Assembly: GCA_051294375.1 (NCBI GenBank)
Contig: CM119264.1
Span: 21,887,402-21,951,401 of the forward strand
DNA: 64,000 nt
Direction of reading: 5' to 3'
Source of the DNA: Paraspadella gotoi
Taxonomy: Eukaryota > Chaetognatha
A program made the translations under genes and the position numbers. The notes beneath the pieces were generated by a model, which worked only from the letters and a program-made list of their open reading frames with translations, was not told where the DNA came from and searched no databases. Shown in pieces: positions 52,981 through 64,000 of this stretch; the stretch's first letter is position 1, and each line of letters begins with the position of its first letter.

Positions 52981-55530
52981 ACCAAAGAATTTATCTCTCC
53001 GACCTTTTGCGATGGGATGAATCAACGATGTAACGAAAACCTTCTTCTCTATTTCACTTTACTCCCCTTTTTAAAAATCCCCCCCCAAGAAAAACCAAAC
53101 TTTTTTCAAAGCTTCTTCAAAACTTCAAAACCACCCAGCCACCACCTCACCCACCTTCCATTCACCACCACCCTTCCCCATCTCCCAACTCTCGATTCCC
53201 CGGGGATCAGCGCCCTGACGCCGACTCGGAGTGACAACAAAATCTCCTCTCGTCTTTTTTTTTGGGCTTTTTGATCCTCTAAACATCTTAGCGAAGTCGA
53301 GAACCAGTCTCCATTCAACGGCTCCCATCCACGGGACACAGAGAGAGAGAGAGAGAGACGTACAGTCAGCGCTTACTGTTCGATTGAGAACCAGGCTGCA
53401 GTGTCAAATCTTTTGAAAAAGTTTGATACGTAAAAAACTTTTTAGATTTAAAATCAGATCAACGAATTCTATTGAAGAACTAAAAAAATACTAAAAAAGC
53501 ACTAAAAATAATATGTTCAACCAAATTACTACGTCCAGCCACATTTTATACGAAGATTCATTTTAATTTATATTCTCTATGGGTCAACAATTTTCCGTCA
53601 CCGAACTCAAGCTCGCTCTCTGTCGCATAAATTAGAAGTAAAAACTAAGATCCAATCACGGGAACCAAATCAGGGCGACTGGGAAATTTACGTCCGTCGC
53701 TTTGATCTCTTGATCCTTGACCATCATCCAATCTTCGGGAGAATTCGGTCACCGACAAAGAAAAGAGAAAAAAGAGTTTTTTTTAATCGTCGTCGTCAAA
53801 CTTTTCCAGACTTTTCTACGATGGACAAATTGAACATGGGGCAGACTCTCATGGTGCTCGGTGGCGACAGAAGGAAGAGGCCACGGGAGCGACTGGAAAT
53901 CGAGGTCTTGATTTTAAATTACTCCCCAATCCCCATCGTCGCCCGGCTAACTGGTCACTCTGGCTATTCGAACGCATCGTTATGACCCTTCCTTTCTTTT
54001 CCACTCGATGCCCCTATCCCCTATCACCTTTCCCCTATCATGTTTCCCCTATCCCTATCCCCTTTCTCCTTTTCCCCTATCATTCTTTCCCCTATCCCTT
54101 CCCCTTTCTCCTTTCCCCTTTCCCATCCTTACCCCTTCTCTGTCCTCTACTTCCCCCTCCTCTCTGGATCGCCTTCCCATTTTTTTCCTTTTCTCGTAAA
54201 AGTTTGATAACATTTCGGCGTCATTGTAAAAACAGTTGAAACGGTAAAAACAATGAAAAAGCTGTAAAAACAGTGAGAGCAGTGAAACAAGAGAAAAATC
54301 CGATGGTTTGATCCAAATAATGAATGTGGATCGAGTTGTGTTCTTGTGAAGAGGTCTCGAAGAATCAATTTTTTCAACAAACCATAGGGAATTCTTAAGC
54401 TATAAACACTAAACAATCGATGTATGTATGAACATTAAACCGTTCTACTCGCTCTCTCTACCACGTCTCAACATCATCAATTAATTTTGAAACAAAACTA
54501 TACCATAACCCCCTTCCAAAAAAAAAAAGAAAAGAAAAAAGAAAAAAGAAATTCCTCCAATTAAAAAAAAGTGTTCGGTGAAACGGGATAGATTTTTCCA
54601 GCTTGGTCCTCCGTTGTAAATCCCTCGTTCGCACCGTGATTTCTAATTTGCAATTCTATTCACTTTATCACATACCAGCCCCTTTGGTGAAGGCCTTTGC
54701 CGCGAGTCTTTCTTCCCGCGCTAATATTTCATTTACAGCGCCCTCCTTCCCTCGCCCTCACTCACCCTCGCCCCCTTCAGTCGTCTCCCAGTCTCACCCT
54801 TCGCTCGGAATAATTTTCATCGTTCGTTCTCCTCGGCAGCAGCGTCCGGTCTCCCCAGCGCTTACCCGTTTTAACTACTCGCCAAACCCATTCCTTCCAT
54901 TTTCTGCATCACGTGCCCTTTCGATTCCTTCTTTGACCAGATTTCTCTTAATCCCACGGACCCATGGTCGATATTCTATCCTCCCCTCCTTTGAGGTAAC
55001 ATTCCTTTCAAAAAAAAGTTTGTCCTCTCGAATAATCTCTTCCCATTTTCTTAAACTCCAGGTCCGACCTCAAAAACTTACCCTGTCTCGTTTTCTCTCT
55101 TGAACACCTTTCGCCGAAACCTTGCACCCCACCCAGTGTCCCCTCGCCCTCCGGCTGACGCTAACCAAGTTTTCTCATCAGTCAAAACAAATTCCATTTA
55201 TTCGCTCTTTCCCTTTTTTCTTCCCTTTTTTCTTCCCTTTTTTCTTTCCTTTTTTTTCGTCTTTTGTGCGAAAAGAAAAGTGAAGGGAGATTCATAGATT
55301 CGAAGCGTGACTAGACGCCGTCGTGAAGGCGGCGGTGAATGAAAATAACAAGGTCTGTGAACGAGAAATTGTCGCGGAGGAAGGAAAGAACGAACAATGA
55401 ATTAGAGTTGCTGAATTTATTGTATTAAAGTAATGTTTAACTTGACTAAATTAAATATTTATCGTTTAGAGATGATTAAAAAATTGTTTCGGTTTAAATG
55501 ACGCGCCGGTTAATTTGAAAAGATAATATA
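52981..55530. other. Pyrimidine-rich spacer, no supported gene
   Basis: Strong C+T bias on the plus strand. ATG at 53821 opens a short basic frame (MDKLNMGQTLMVLGG) with good start context but no usable donor. The 166-codon frame at 54603-55103 is Ser/Pro/Phe-rich as expected from polypyrimidine sequence. Confidence 0.4.
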
Positions 55531-56050
55531 CTATCTAGGAAAAAAGTATATGTCATAATTCATTTATTCAATAAAAAGTATATAAAACATGGGTAAAACA
55601 TCATAATAACATTCTCAATATTTGGTATACCCTTCCTCGGCATCAACTACTGCCTGCCTTTGTCTGGGTATGCTCTAATACAGCAAATTGAGGTATGACA
55701 GTAAAATGTTTTTTGACATCTTTAACGCAATTCTGCGCAGCCCCGATATTAATGTTGCGCATCTTTCCCTCTTTTATAAGAGCTATAATAATACTTTTTT
55801 GAACCAGAAAGAGGTGCAAGGCCTTTAGCAATTGTAGAAATTTAAATCCTTTTTTTTTCCCAATTTTTTATTCGAAGTAACAATATTTTTTGCCTGTAAC
55901 TTCTAAACAATTTGTCCTACAAAAAATAGAAGGAAGCTACTGAAAGGAAATTCAATATAGATTCGGAAGCGTTCTGTTTTTTTTTAAATTAAATAAATTT
56001 TCGAGTAGATATCTTTTATTAAAAATGTCATATACTTTTTTCCTAGATAG
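55531..56050. mobile_element. Internally deleted Tc1/mariner-like element
   Basis: Inverted ends CTATCTAGGAAAAAAGTATA / TATACTTTTTTCCTAGATAG, flanked by TA (55529-55530 and 56051-56052), 520 bp. It retains the end of a transposase on the minus strand (next entry). Confidence 0.85.
55616..55674 (-). pseudogene. Tc1-like transposase C-terminal remnant
   Basis: Minus-strand frame reads SIPRQRQAVVDAEEGYTKY then stop, matching the conserved Tc1-family ending of the form P-R-x-QAVI-D-A-x-G-x-x-TKY. The frame is closed upstream, so only the last 19 codons survive. Confidence 0.7.
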
Positions 56051-56177
56051 TAGTAGTTTAACTCTTTAACTCTTTTAAAGCTGTTTTTCCTCTCTAGAAT
56101 AGAGTCACAATGACTTCGCTCCAAGAATCTCCAGTTTTCTTTTACCCTCTGCCATCACAACTCGTTCCCTGTCTAAT

Positions 56178-56226
56178 TTCTCTCTCTCTCTCTCTCTCTC
56201 TCTGCTCTCTCTCTCTCTCTCTCTCA
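56178..56226. repeat. (CT)n microsatellite
   Basis: CT tract with one GCTC interruption. Confidence 0.9.
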
Positions 56227-56984
56227 TCTCTCATCTTGATTCCTTTTCTCAGCTCAGCCTCTCCGTCTCCTTTCGTTATCGTCTCTCGACTTTTCAACGC
56301 CCAAAAATCCTTTCAGTCCTCAGCATCTTTTTGGTTTCGAATGCTATTGTCACTCCATCAACAGAATAAAATGCTGTGTCAATACCATTTACCCTATCAT
56401 ATTTTTTTCACTATCTCGACTTCTTCAATATTTTGGCCGCCCACAATCTGTTAAAGAGCTAAAAGCTTTTTTGTACAAATGACAATTCTATATTTTACTA
56501 GATTTAATTTTAAGGACAAAATTTTAATAAAGTCTCGAGTCAATATAATTTATTTATAACGATGCTCGATATTTTTATTTTCATATCAATTAAGAATTTA
56601 AATTCTTGACTTTAATAATAAAAGAAAACGCGTTATTAAAAAACATTTAGTTTAATCCAAAAGAATAAATATAAATTCCGATCCCTGCGCCATCGCCATG
56701 ATTTGATCAAACTTCCCCGACTCCTCCTTTGGCCCAAAGCCCCGACTTTCCCCTTTCCTCTTGTCTCGCCTTTCCTCCTTCCTCCTTCCCCTTTCCTCCT
56801 TCCCTCTCTCCGTAATCCTCGTCCCTCTTCTCTCTCGGGATTTAAGAAATTCCCGTCCTTTCCATTTCCGATCAGATGCTCGCGTTCTTGAGTTCGATCC
56901 CGACTCCTTCCTTTTTTTTTTCTTTGTCGTCGTCTTTGTCGTCGTCGTGTTCGTCGTCGTTGTCGTCCCATCTTCTCAGCCGAC

Positions 56985-57130
56985 GACTTTTTTCGCGCGC
57001 GCTCGCGTCTCGTGCTACAGTTCGCGCGTTTGAGAATCCGCCACGTTGACGTCGCCACGCCCATTAGACGTTGATTGGTGGCGTTTCGTTTCCGAGAACG
57101 ACATGAGCGTAAACTCACAACTTCCGTTAT
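56985..57130. promoter_or_regulatory. CpG-rich promoter-like patch
   Basis: Dense CpG (CGCGCGCTCGCG), TTGACGTCGC near 57047 and ATTGG at 57074-57078 in otherwise pyrimidine-rich DNA; followed by (CT)n at 57186-57242. No gene assigned. Confidence 0.35.
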
Positions 57131-57183
57131 ACCCTCCACCGACAAATTTTTTTTGACACTTTTTTCCTCTTCGATCTCTCCGC

Positions 57184-57185
<2 letters not shown>

Positions 57186-57242
<57 letters not shown>
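57186..57242. repeat. (CT)n microsatellite
   Basis: Pure CT tract. Confidence 0.95.
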
Positions 57243-57244
<2 letters not shown>

Positions 57245-57536
57245 TTTGGATATTACTTCGAAAACAAAACATGCAAAACTTGTTTCGAATCTAAATTTTT
57301 TCTTTCGAACAAACGTGAAAAAAGTCCGTCATTCTCTCACTTCTTCCAGACTTCCCTCTCTGTCGGAATTTCTCTCTTGTGTAAACTAACGACCCAGTCT
57401 CCAATGTCAACCCGCCCACGCTTCCCGAGATGGCGCTTTAATCTCGGGAAAACAAAAGAAACCATTTCTATCTACTACGTCTACGACAACGATATCCCGA
57501 TTCTCGCCTGTCGACATCTCTCTCTTTCTCCCTACT

Positions 57537-57561
57537 NNNNNNNNNNNNNNNNNNNNNNNNN
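57537..57561. other. 25-N assembly gap
   Basis: Same 25-N size as the gap at 24849, inside CT-rich sequence. Confidence 0.98.
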
Positions 57562-57642
57562 ATATGTTCTCATAAATTCTTCTGTTTTACTCTATCTCTC
57601 TATAACTTTCACCATTATACACATTCATGTTTTACTCCTTCT

Positions 57643-57657
57643 CTCTCTGTCTCTCTC

Positions 57658-57696
<39 letters not shown>

Positions 57697-57742
57697 ACTC
57701 TCGTCTCTCTCTCTCTTCTCTCTCTCTCTCTCTCTCTCTCCT
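57643..57742. repeat. Interrupted (CT)n tract
   Basis: CT units with TTCTC and ACTC interruptions. Confidence 0.9.
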
Positions 57743-57924
57743 TCAAGAAATGAGACTAGACAGAAGATGTCACATCCCACAAATCTCCTCTCACGTTCTG
57801 CTATGACGAAGAAAAGTCCCTAATAAATGTCAAGTAGAATTCTCTACGGGTTTCTTGTGGTAGATCATGGACTATCTGTTAGTACTCTATTTATATTCTG
57901 CCTGAAAAAAGAAAAAAAAAAAGA

Positions 57925-58338
57925 ACACTTAGAAATTAGTACGGTGTAACTACTAATCTGTATGAAATGTGACTGAGTTGTGTCGGGGAATCTCATAATC
58001 TTTCCAAGGCTCTGATGTTTTTCGTTTGTTTTAGTTACAACAGCTGTGTGTGCTTAAAAGCTTTCATATATGCTCTCTCTTCTCTCTCGACTACTCTTTC
58101 TCTTTCTCTTTACTCTCTCTTCTCTTTCACTTTTCTTACTGGTGACAAGATTCTATTCCGTTCGTTATCGAAATTTGCATGGCAACCGCAAGCGTAAAAA
58201 TAAATAATACGTGCCCAGGGAAATATTTTTTATAGCAACAAACGAATTCTTGTCCCTCGAAAAAGGTGTGTCTTCTGAAGCCTATGGCATGATTGGACAC
58301 TGGCGAAGAAAAAGCACTCTCTCTCTCTATCTCTCTCT

Positions 58339-58391
<53 letters not shown>

Positions 58392-60491
58392 CTCTCTTTC
58401 TCTCTTTTTTTTCTCACTAACCCCTAATTTTTCGACGATTCCTATTCGATGATGCAGCCAAAGGACCAAACGGAGCGTGACGTAGCGTCATTTTTGTCAT
58501 CCTCCGCACGCAACCTGGTTAAAATGTCACGTCAGAAGCAAATGGCATTTTCCGCGTCGTTTCCGCTCCCACCTTTCGGTCGAGAATGCCGTTTCCCGGT
58601 CTCGTTGCGCCTTTTTTGGATTCTTGACGATTTTGTGGGCTCGAGCGTCAATACTCTCCTCCAGAGTTTTTTATAAAATCCGCTATTGGTTTGAAAGCCA
58701 GTGTTCATCTCATAAAAAAAATTTGCAATAAAAGCATAAAAGCGTCCTGAACATATCCGAGCATTAATCAATTGGCGGACCGTCATAATCAAGTCGGATT
58801 ACGAGACAAGCACAAAACCGCTCAGCGAAGCCTTTCAACATCATTCCATTTAGAATACGATTTGACACCAAGCAGATTGACAAAATTTATTGTGATGTTT
58901 TTTAAAGATATCTTTTTTTTCCACACTTCGGAGAAATTTTCTGACCGGAGCACAAGTCTAAAACGCTTTTTACCAACATTTGCAGAAACTTAATTTTTTT
59001 TCCTCAACGCTTTCCGTTTCTTTGGTTGAAACTTCACGCGCAGGAGAAAAATTTGGTTTTAAAGAATACAGAAAAAAAATTTTTGGCGATATTTTTTGTA
59101 CTGGGTAAAATTGTGTGTAAGAATAACAATTTCCTTGGTGAAGACTAACATATTCTATTTGAAACAGGCTGCCTTCATAAATATAATCATAACTCCTCTA
59201 ATAACTAATTTACTCTTTCAGTACTCCTTCTATAACCGACACTTCTCCTCTCATTATTGTCTAAAATTGTAGCTCCGGCCTGATCTCCTATGGGCGTTGG
59301 TTTTTTTTCTGCGGAATACCTTAGTTCTTTCAGCTTTTTCCATTATAATCAGATTTGTAGCCGCCTTATTTGTTTTGGCCTCATTTAAGTTTTCTTTCAT
59401 CACAACGTCATTTTTCCCCCAGATTCAATTGTTTTCTGCGAAGGTTTGCACTTCTCCTCTGTTGTCCCGCCATGCCCATCCTTCTTGACCCTTCCCTTAT
59501 ACCCTCCTTCTTTCGTTTCCCCTACCCTTCTACTCCTTCATTTTTCACCCTCCCCTCCCCCTTGCGTCTCCCCTTTTCACGAGAAAACACCTCGCGAAAT
59601 CATTTAAGTCCCGATAACATCGTCTCCTCCCCCAGCCCCCCCTCTCTCTCTTTCTCTCTCTTCTCTTCTCTTCTCTTCCTTCTTCTCTTCTCTTCTCTTC
59701 TCTTCTTTTCTCTTCTCTGTCGTCGATTGTTTCTCTTGAGAATTTTTGGAATTTTTTTCCATCCCAGGGAATTTTTTCCGACAAGTTGGATAGAGTTTCT
59801 CTACTACGCTTTTTCTTCTCACTTTCCCATATCTTTCGGTTGCTTTCTTTTACTGCTTCATTTTTCATGATCGCTTTTCCTCATTCTACCACTAAAGGGT
59901 CTTCAATTAGCGGATTGCATTACTTGCAGATTCCTTGCTCTATAATCCACTTTTTTCGTCGGTCCACCCAAAGTGGAATGGGGAGTTTGATTGACTTGAT
60001 TTAGTGTATGTGGGTAGGAAAGTGATGTGACTTTGAGCAGGAATCAAGTTTCTTATGAATCGTCATCGTGGAAATGAGTTAAAATGGAAAAAAAAAATTA
60101 CAATTACTTGAATTTTTTTATTAGCTTTTATTCTATAATTGGGTGGTATTAGAATGAATTTTGGGATAGAGAAAGTGTGTGATTGAGCGGAAATTTACAG
60201 TTATCGATGAAAATAATTAAAATTGAAAAAAAAAAATCTTAATTATATTCATTATGCTTTTTTTTATATTAAAGTAAATTCAAGTCTGATTATATTAATT
60301 AGTCAATTACATTTATGATTAATTCATTTGTAATTAAATAATTTAGTAATTAATTTTGTGATCGAGACTGTTTTTTTGTGGTTAAGAGGGAGTCAAAGTT
60401 GAAAAAGATTATTGCTGCATTGAAAAAAAAAAATTAATCTAATTATATATTTAATCATATGAATCGAATATTATGATGCTCTGTGGGCGAA
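57925..60491. repeat. Second tandem block, copy A
   Basis: From CACTTAGAAATTAGTAC at 57928 to TGATGCTCTGTGGGCGAAAG near 60491 this is repeated in 60492-63230. It contains CT repeats at 58316-58400, a TGACGTAGCGTCA palindrome at about 58478, and CTTCT repeats at about 59640-59720. No gene found. Confidence 0.85.
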
Positions 60492-60624
60492 AGACCACTT
60501 AGAAATTAGTACCGATTAACTCTAATTGTAGAATTGACTAGTGTTGTGGAATTCATAATTTTCCAATCTCTGTGTTTTTCGTTTGTTTTTAGTAACAAAG
60601 CTTTTTACTAAAAGTTCATATATG

Positions 60625-60657
<33 letters not shown>

Positions 60658-63230
60658 TCTCTTTCTCTCTCTTCTCTTTCACTTTCTTACTGGTGAAAGA
60701 TTTCTATTCCGTCGTATCGAAGATTTGCATGGCAACCGAAGCGTAAAAATAAATAATACGTGCCAGGAAANNNNNNNNNNNNNNNNNNNNNNNNNNNNNN
60801 NNNNNNNNNNNNNNNNNNNNNNNNNNNNNNNNNNNNNNNNNNNNNNNNNNNNNNNNNNNNNNNNNNNNNNNNNNNNNNNNNNNNNNNNNNNNNNNNNNNN
60901 NNNNNNNNNNNNNNNNNNNNNNNNNNNNNNNNNNNNNNNNNNNNNNNNNNNNNNNNNNNNNNNNNNNNNNNNNNNNNNNNNNNNNNNNNNNNNNNNNNNN
61001 NNNNNNNNNNNNNNNNNNNNNNNNNNNNNNNNNNNNNNNNNNNNNNNNNNNNNNNNNNNNNNNNNNNNNNNNNGGCGTGACGTAGCGTCATTTTGTCATC
61101 CCGCCACGACGGTAAAATGTCACGTCAGAAAGCATCATTTCCGCGTCGTTTCCGCTCCCACCTTTCGTCGAATGCCGTTTCCGTCTCGTTGCGCCTTTTT
61201 TGAATTCTTGACGCATTTTTGTGACTCGAGCGTCAATCCTCTCCTCAGAGTTTTTATAAAATCCGCTATTGTTTGAAAGTCACGTGTTCATCTCATAAAA
61301 AAATTGCAATAAAAGCATAAAAGGTCTGAACATGTCCGAGCAATTAATCAATTGGCGGACGTCATAATCAAGTGGATTACGAGACAAGCACCCGCAGCGA
61401 AGCCTTTCACATCATTCCATTTAGAATACGAATTTGACGACCAAGCAGATTGACAAATATTATGTGTGATGTTTTTTAAAGATTTTTTTTTTCACACTTC
61501 GGAGAATTTCTCTGCCCGGAGCAAAACCAAGTCTAAAACGCTTTTTACAAATTTGCAGAAACTTATTTTTTTCCTCGACGCTTTTCCGTTCTTTGGTTTT
61601 GAAACTTCAACGCTCAAGGAGAATATTTGTTTTAAAAGAAATTTCTCACACAACTATAAGTCTATACAGAAAAAAAAATTGGCGAGTATTTTTTGTGGTA
61701 AAAATGGGTTTAAAGAAAACAATTATCCTGGAATGACTAACATATTCTATTTGAAACAGGCCTATCATTAAAAATAATAAATATAATAATAATTTATTTT
61801 ATTACTTTAAATCCATCTATTGTCTAAATTGTAAGCTTCGCAGGGTTGGTTTTTTTTCTGCGGAATATTGCTTTTCAGTTTTCACTTTAATCAGATTTGT
61901 AGCCGCCTTTATTTGTTTTGGCCTCATTTTAATTTTTTCATCTCACGTCATTTTTCCCCCAGATTCAATTGTTTTCTGCGAGGTTTCCTTCTCCTCTGTT
62001 GTCCCGCCCTGCCCTTCCTTCTTCACCCTCCCCTTATACCCTCCTTCTTNNNNNNNNNNNNNNNNNNNNNNNNNNNNNNNNNNNNNNNNNNNNNNNNNNN
62101 NNNNNNNNNNNNNNNNNNNNNNNNNNNNNNNNNNNNNNNNNNNNNNNNNNNNNNNNNNNNNNNNNNNNNNNNNNNNNNNNNNNNNNNNNNNNNNNNNNNN
62201 NNNNNNNNNNNNNNNNNNNNNNNNNNNNNNNNNNNNNNNNNNNNNNNNNNNNNNNNNCTTCTCTTCTCTTCTCTTCTCTTCTCTTCTCTTCTCTTCGTCG
62301 ATTGTTTTCCTCTTGAGAAATTTTGTGGAATTTTTTTTCCATCCCNNNNNNNNNNNNNNNNNNNNNNNNNNNNNNNNNNNNNNNNNNNNNNNNNNNNNNN
62401 NNNNNNNNNNNNNNNNNNNNNNNNNNNNNNNNNNNNNNNNNNNNNNNNNNNNNNNNNNNNNNNNNNNNNNNNNNNNNNNNNNNNNNNNNNNNNNNNNNNN
62501 NNNNNNNNNNNNNNNNNNNNNNNNNNNNNNNNNNNNNNNNNNNNNNNNNNNNNNNNNNNNNNNNNNNNNNNNNNNNNNNNNNNNNNNNNNNNNNNNNNNN
62601 NNNNNNNNNNNNNNNNNNNNNNNNNNNNNNNNNNNNNNNNNNNNNNNNNNNNNNNNNNNNNNNNNNNNNNNNNNNNNNNTTCCTGCTCTATAATCCACTT
62701 TTTTCCGTCGGTCCCACCCCAAAAGTGGATGGGGTGATTGACTTGAAATTTAGTGTGTGGGTAGGAAAGTGTGTGATTGAGCAGGAAATCAAGTTTCGAT
62801 GGAATCGTCCATGTGGAAATGAGTTAAAATGGAAAAAAAAAATTACATTTACTTGAATTTTTTATTATTTTTATTTATAATTAGGTGGATGGATTAGAAT
62901 GAAATTTTGTATGTGGATAGGAAGGTGTGTGATTGAGCCGGAAATACAGTTTCGATGAAAATAATTAAAATTGAAAAAAAATATATTTAATTATTTCATT
63001 ATGCTTTTTTCTTTTTATATTAAAAGTAAATTCAAGCTGCATTAATTAATTAGTCATTAATTTATGATTAATTATTTTGTAATTAAATAATTTATTAATT
63101 AATTTTGTGATCGAGACTGTTGTTTTGTGGTTAAGAGGCGAGTCAAAGTTGAAAAAGATTTTGATGCGATTGAAAAAAAAAATTAATTAATTATTTATTT
63201 AATATATGAATCAATTATGATGCTCGTGGG
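60492..63230. repeat. Second tandem block, copy B, gap-ridden
   Basis: Same order of sequences as copy A, with many single-base deletions and N runs at 60771-61073, 62050-62257 and 62346-62679. The remaining segments align directly to copy A. Confidence 0.85.
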
Positions 63231-64000
63231 CAGATCCGGCATTGTTTGTTCAAACTTGTTTAAAAATATTTTTGGAATTTTGTTTTTCTTTCTTCTTTTT
63301 CCTTTTTTCTTTCTTTCTTTCTTTCTGTCTTTCTTTCTTTCTTTTTTTTTTCTTTCTTTCTTTCGTTCCTCGTATTCTCAATTTTATTTGTCGACATCGT
63401 CCTCACTTATGGGAAAGGCTGCTTAGTGTTTACTTCCGTTTTCTTGTTGTTGTTGTCGCAGAAACATTATCTTCTGCTTTTGTTTTCTAGGTGTCGCTTC
63501 AACCTCATTGAGTTGTTTTGTTTNNNNNNNNNNNNNNNNNNNNNNNNNNNNNNNNNNNNNNNNNNNNNNNNNNNNNNNNNNNNNNNNNNNNNNNNNNNNN
63601 NNNNNNNNNNNNNNNNNNNNNNNNNNNNNNNNNNNNNNNNNNNNNNNNNNNNNNNNNNNNNNNNNNNNNNNNNNNNNNNNNNNNNNNNNNNNNNNNNNNN
63701 NNNNNNNNNNNNNNNNNNNNNNNNNNNNNNNNNNNNNNNNNNNNNNNNNNNNNNNNNNNNNNNNNNNNNNNNNNNNNNNNNNNNNNNNNNNNNNTCTCTC
63801 GTCATCTTTATTATCGTTTCTTTTTTTTATGAACCAATTTTCTTCTTTATTTTTCTTTTAATTATTCCTTTTTTTCTATTCCTTTTTACACTCGAAGGTG
63901 AGCTAACTTCAATTCTTCGAATCTTTTGAGCTATTTAGTGAATTCTGCCACGAACGAATCGATATTAAGAACTTGGACATATATAAGAGAAATTATAGTT
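63231..64000. other. Low-complexity end of window with N gap
   Basis: (CTTT)n-like tract at about 63286-63365, N at 63524-63794, T-rich remainder; no gene seen. Confidence 0.6.

Noticed and set aside
53821-53923. Short basic frame starting MDKLNMGQ with good start context
   Set aside because: No consensus donor (GTCTTG only) and no recognisable continuation.
54603-55103. 166-codon plus-strand frame
   Set aside because: Ser/Pro/Phe/Leu-rich as expected of C+T-rich DNA; no domain, no splice signals.
60725-62856. Long open frames across N runs
   Set aside because: Their length comes from unknown bases, not sequence.

Overview
This is eukaryotic, metazoan DNA. Every confident gene is split by GT-AG introns, there are no operons, exons are GC-rich inside AT-rich introns and spacers, and (CT)n/(GA)n microsatellites are very dense. 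The gene set (an ALK-type receptor tyrosine kinase, a tetraspanin, an ankyrin/RING ligase related to Mind bomb, a secretory gamma-glutamyl hydrolase) fits an invertebrate; an arthropod is my guess, but I cannot name a species. Runs of N and two tandem near-identical blocks separated or interrupted by N show that this is draft assembly, so part of the apparent gene content is probably duplicated artificially.

Layout: 0.3-4.0 kb holds the 3' half of Alk (+), from the glycine-rich ectodomain through the kinase to the stop. 7-10.6 kb holds a complete five-exon tetraspanin (+) behind a run of CCAAT/CRE promoter motifs. 11.2-13.0 kb holds a decayed, unrecognised coding relic on the minus strand. 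15.05-24.85 kb and 24.87-34.73 kb are two copies of one 9.8-kb block containing a small acidic protein gene, an E-box/TATA promoter with a five-codon first exon, an RFX X-box/CRE promoter, a tRNA-derived SINE, a 586-bp TA-flanked MITE and a 2.3-kb long-inverted-repeat element. 35.0-35.1 kb is a CpG-rich promoter. 37.5-39.8 kb is an ankyrin + two-RING protein (+). 40.4-44.5 kb is gamma-glutamyl hydrolase (-), seven exons, with an unusual acidic and hydrophobic C-terminal extension. 45-46.5 kb holds two small TA-flanked MITEs. 47.7-49.3 kb is a membrane-anchored, histidine-rich protein of unknown function (-). From 49.3 kb to the end I find no convincing gene: pyrimidine-rich low-complexity DNA, one internally deleted Tc1-like element, and a second tandem block (57.9-60.5 / 60.5-63.2 kb) riddled with N gaps.

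The genes are unrelated in function and look like ordinary neighbours. The recurring regulatory theme is pairs of CCAAT boxes 29-47 bp apart, often with CRE-like sites, in CpG-rich promoters. The most interesting items are the modified domain architectures (hydrolase with acidic tail and C-terminal anchor, Mind-bomb-like C-terminus without the substrate-binding half), the unknown histidine-rich protein, and the decayed coding relic.
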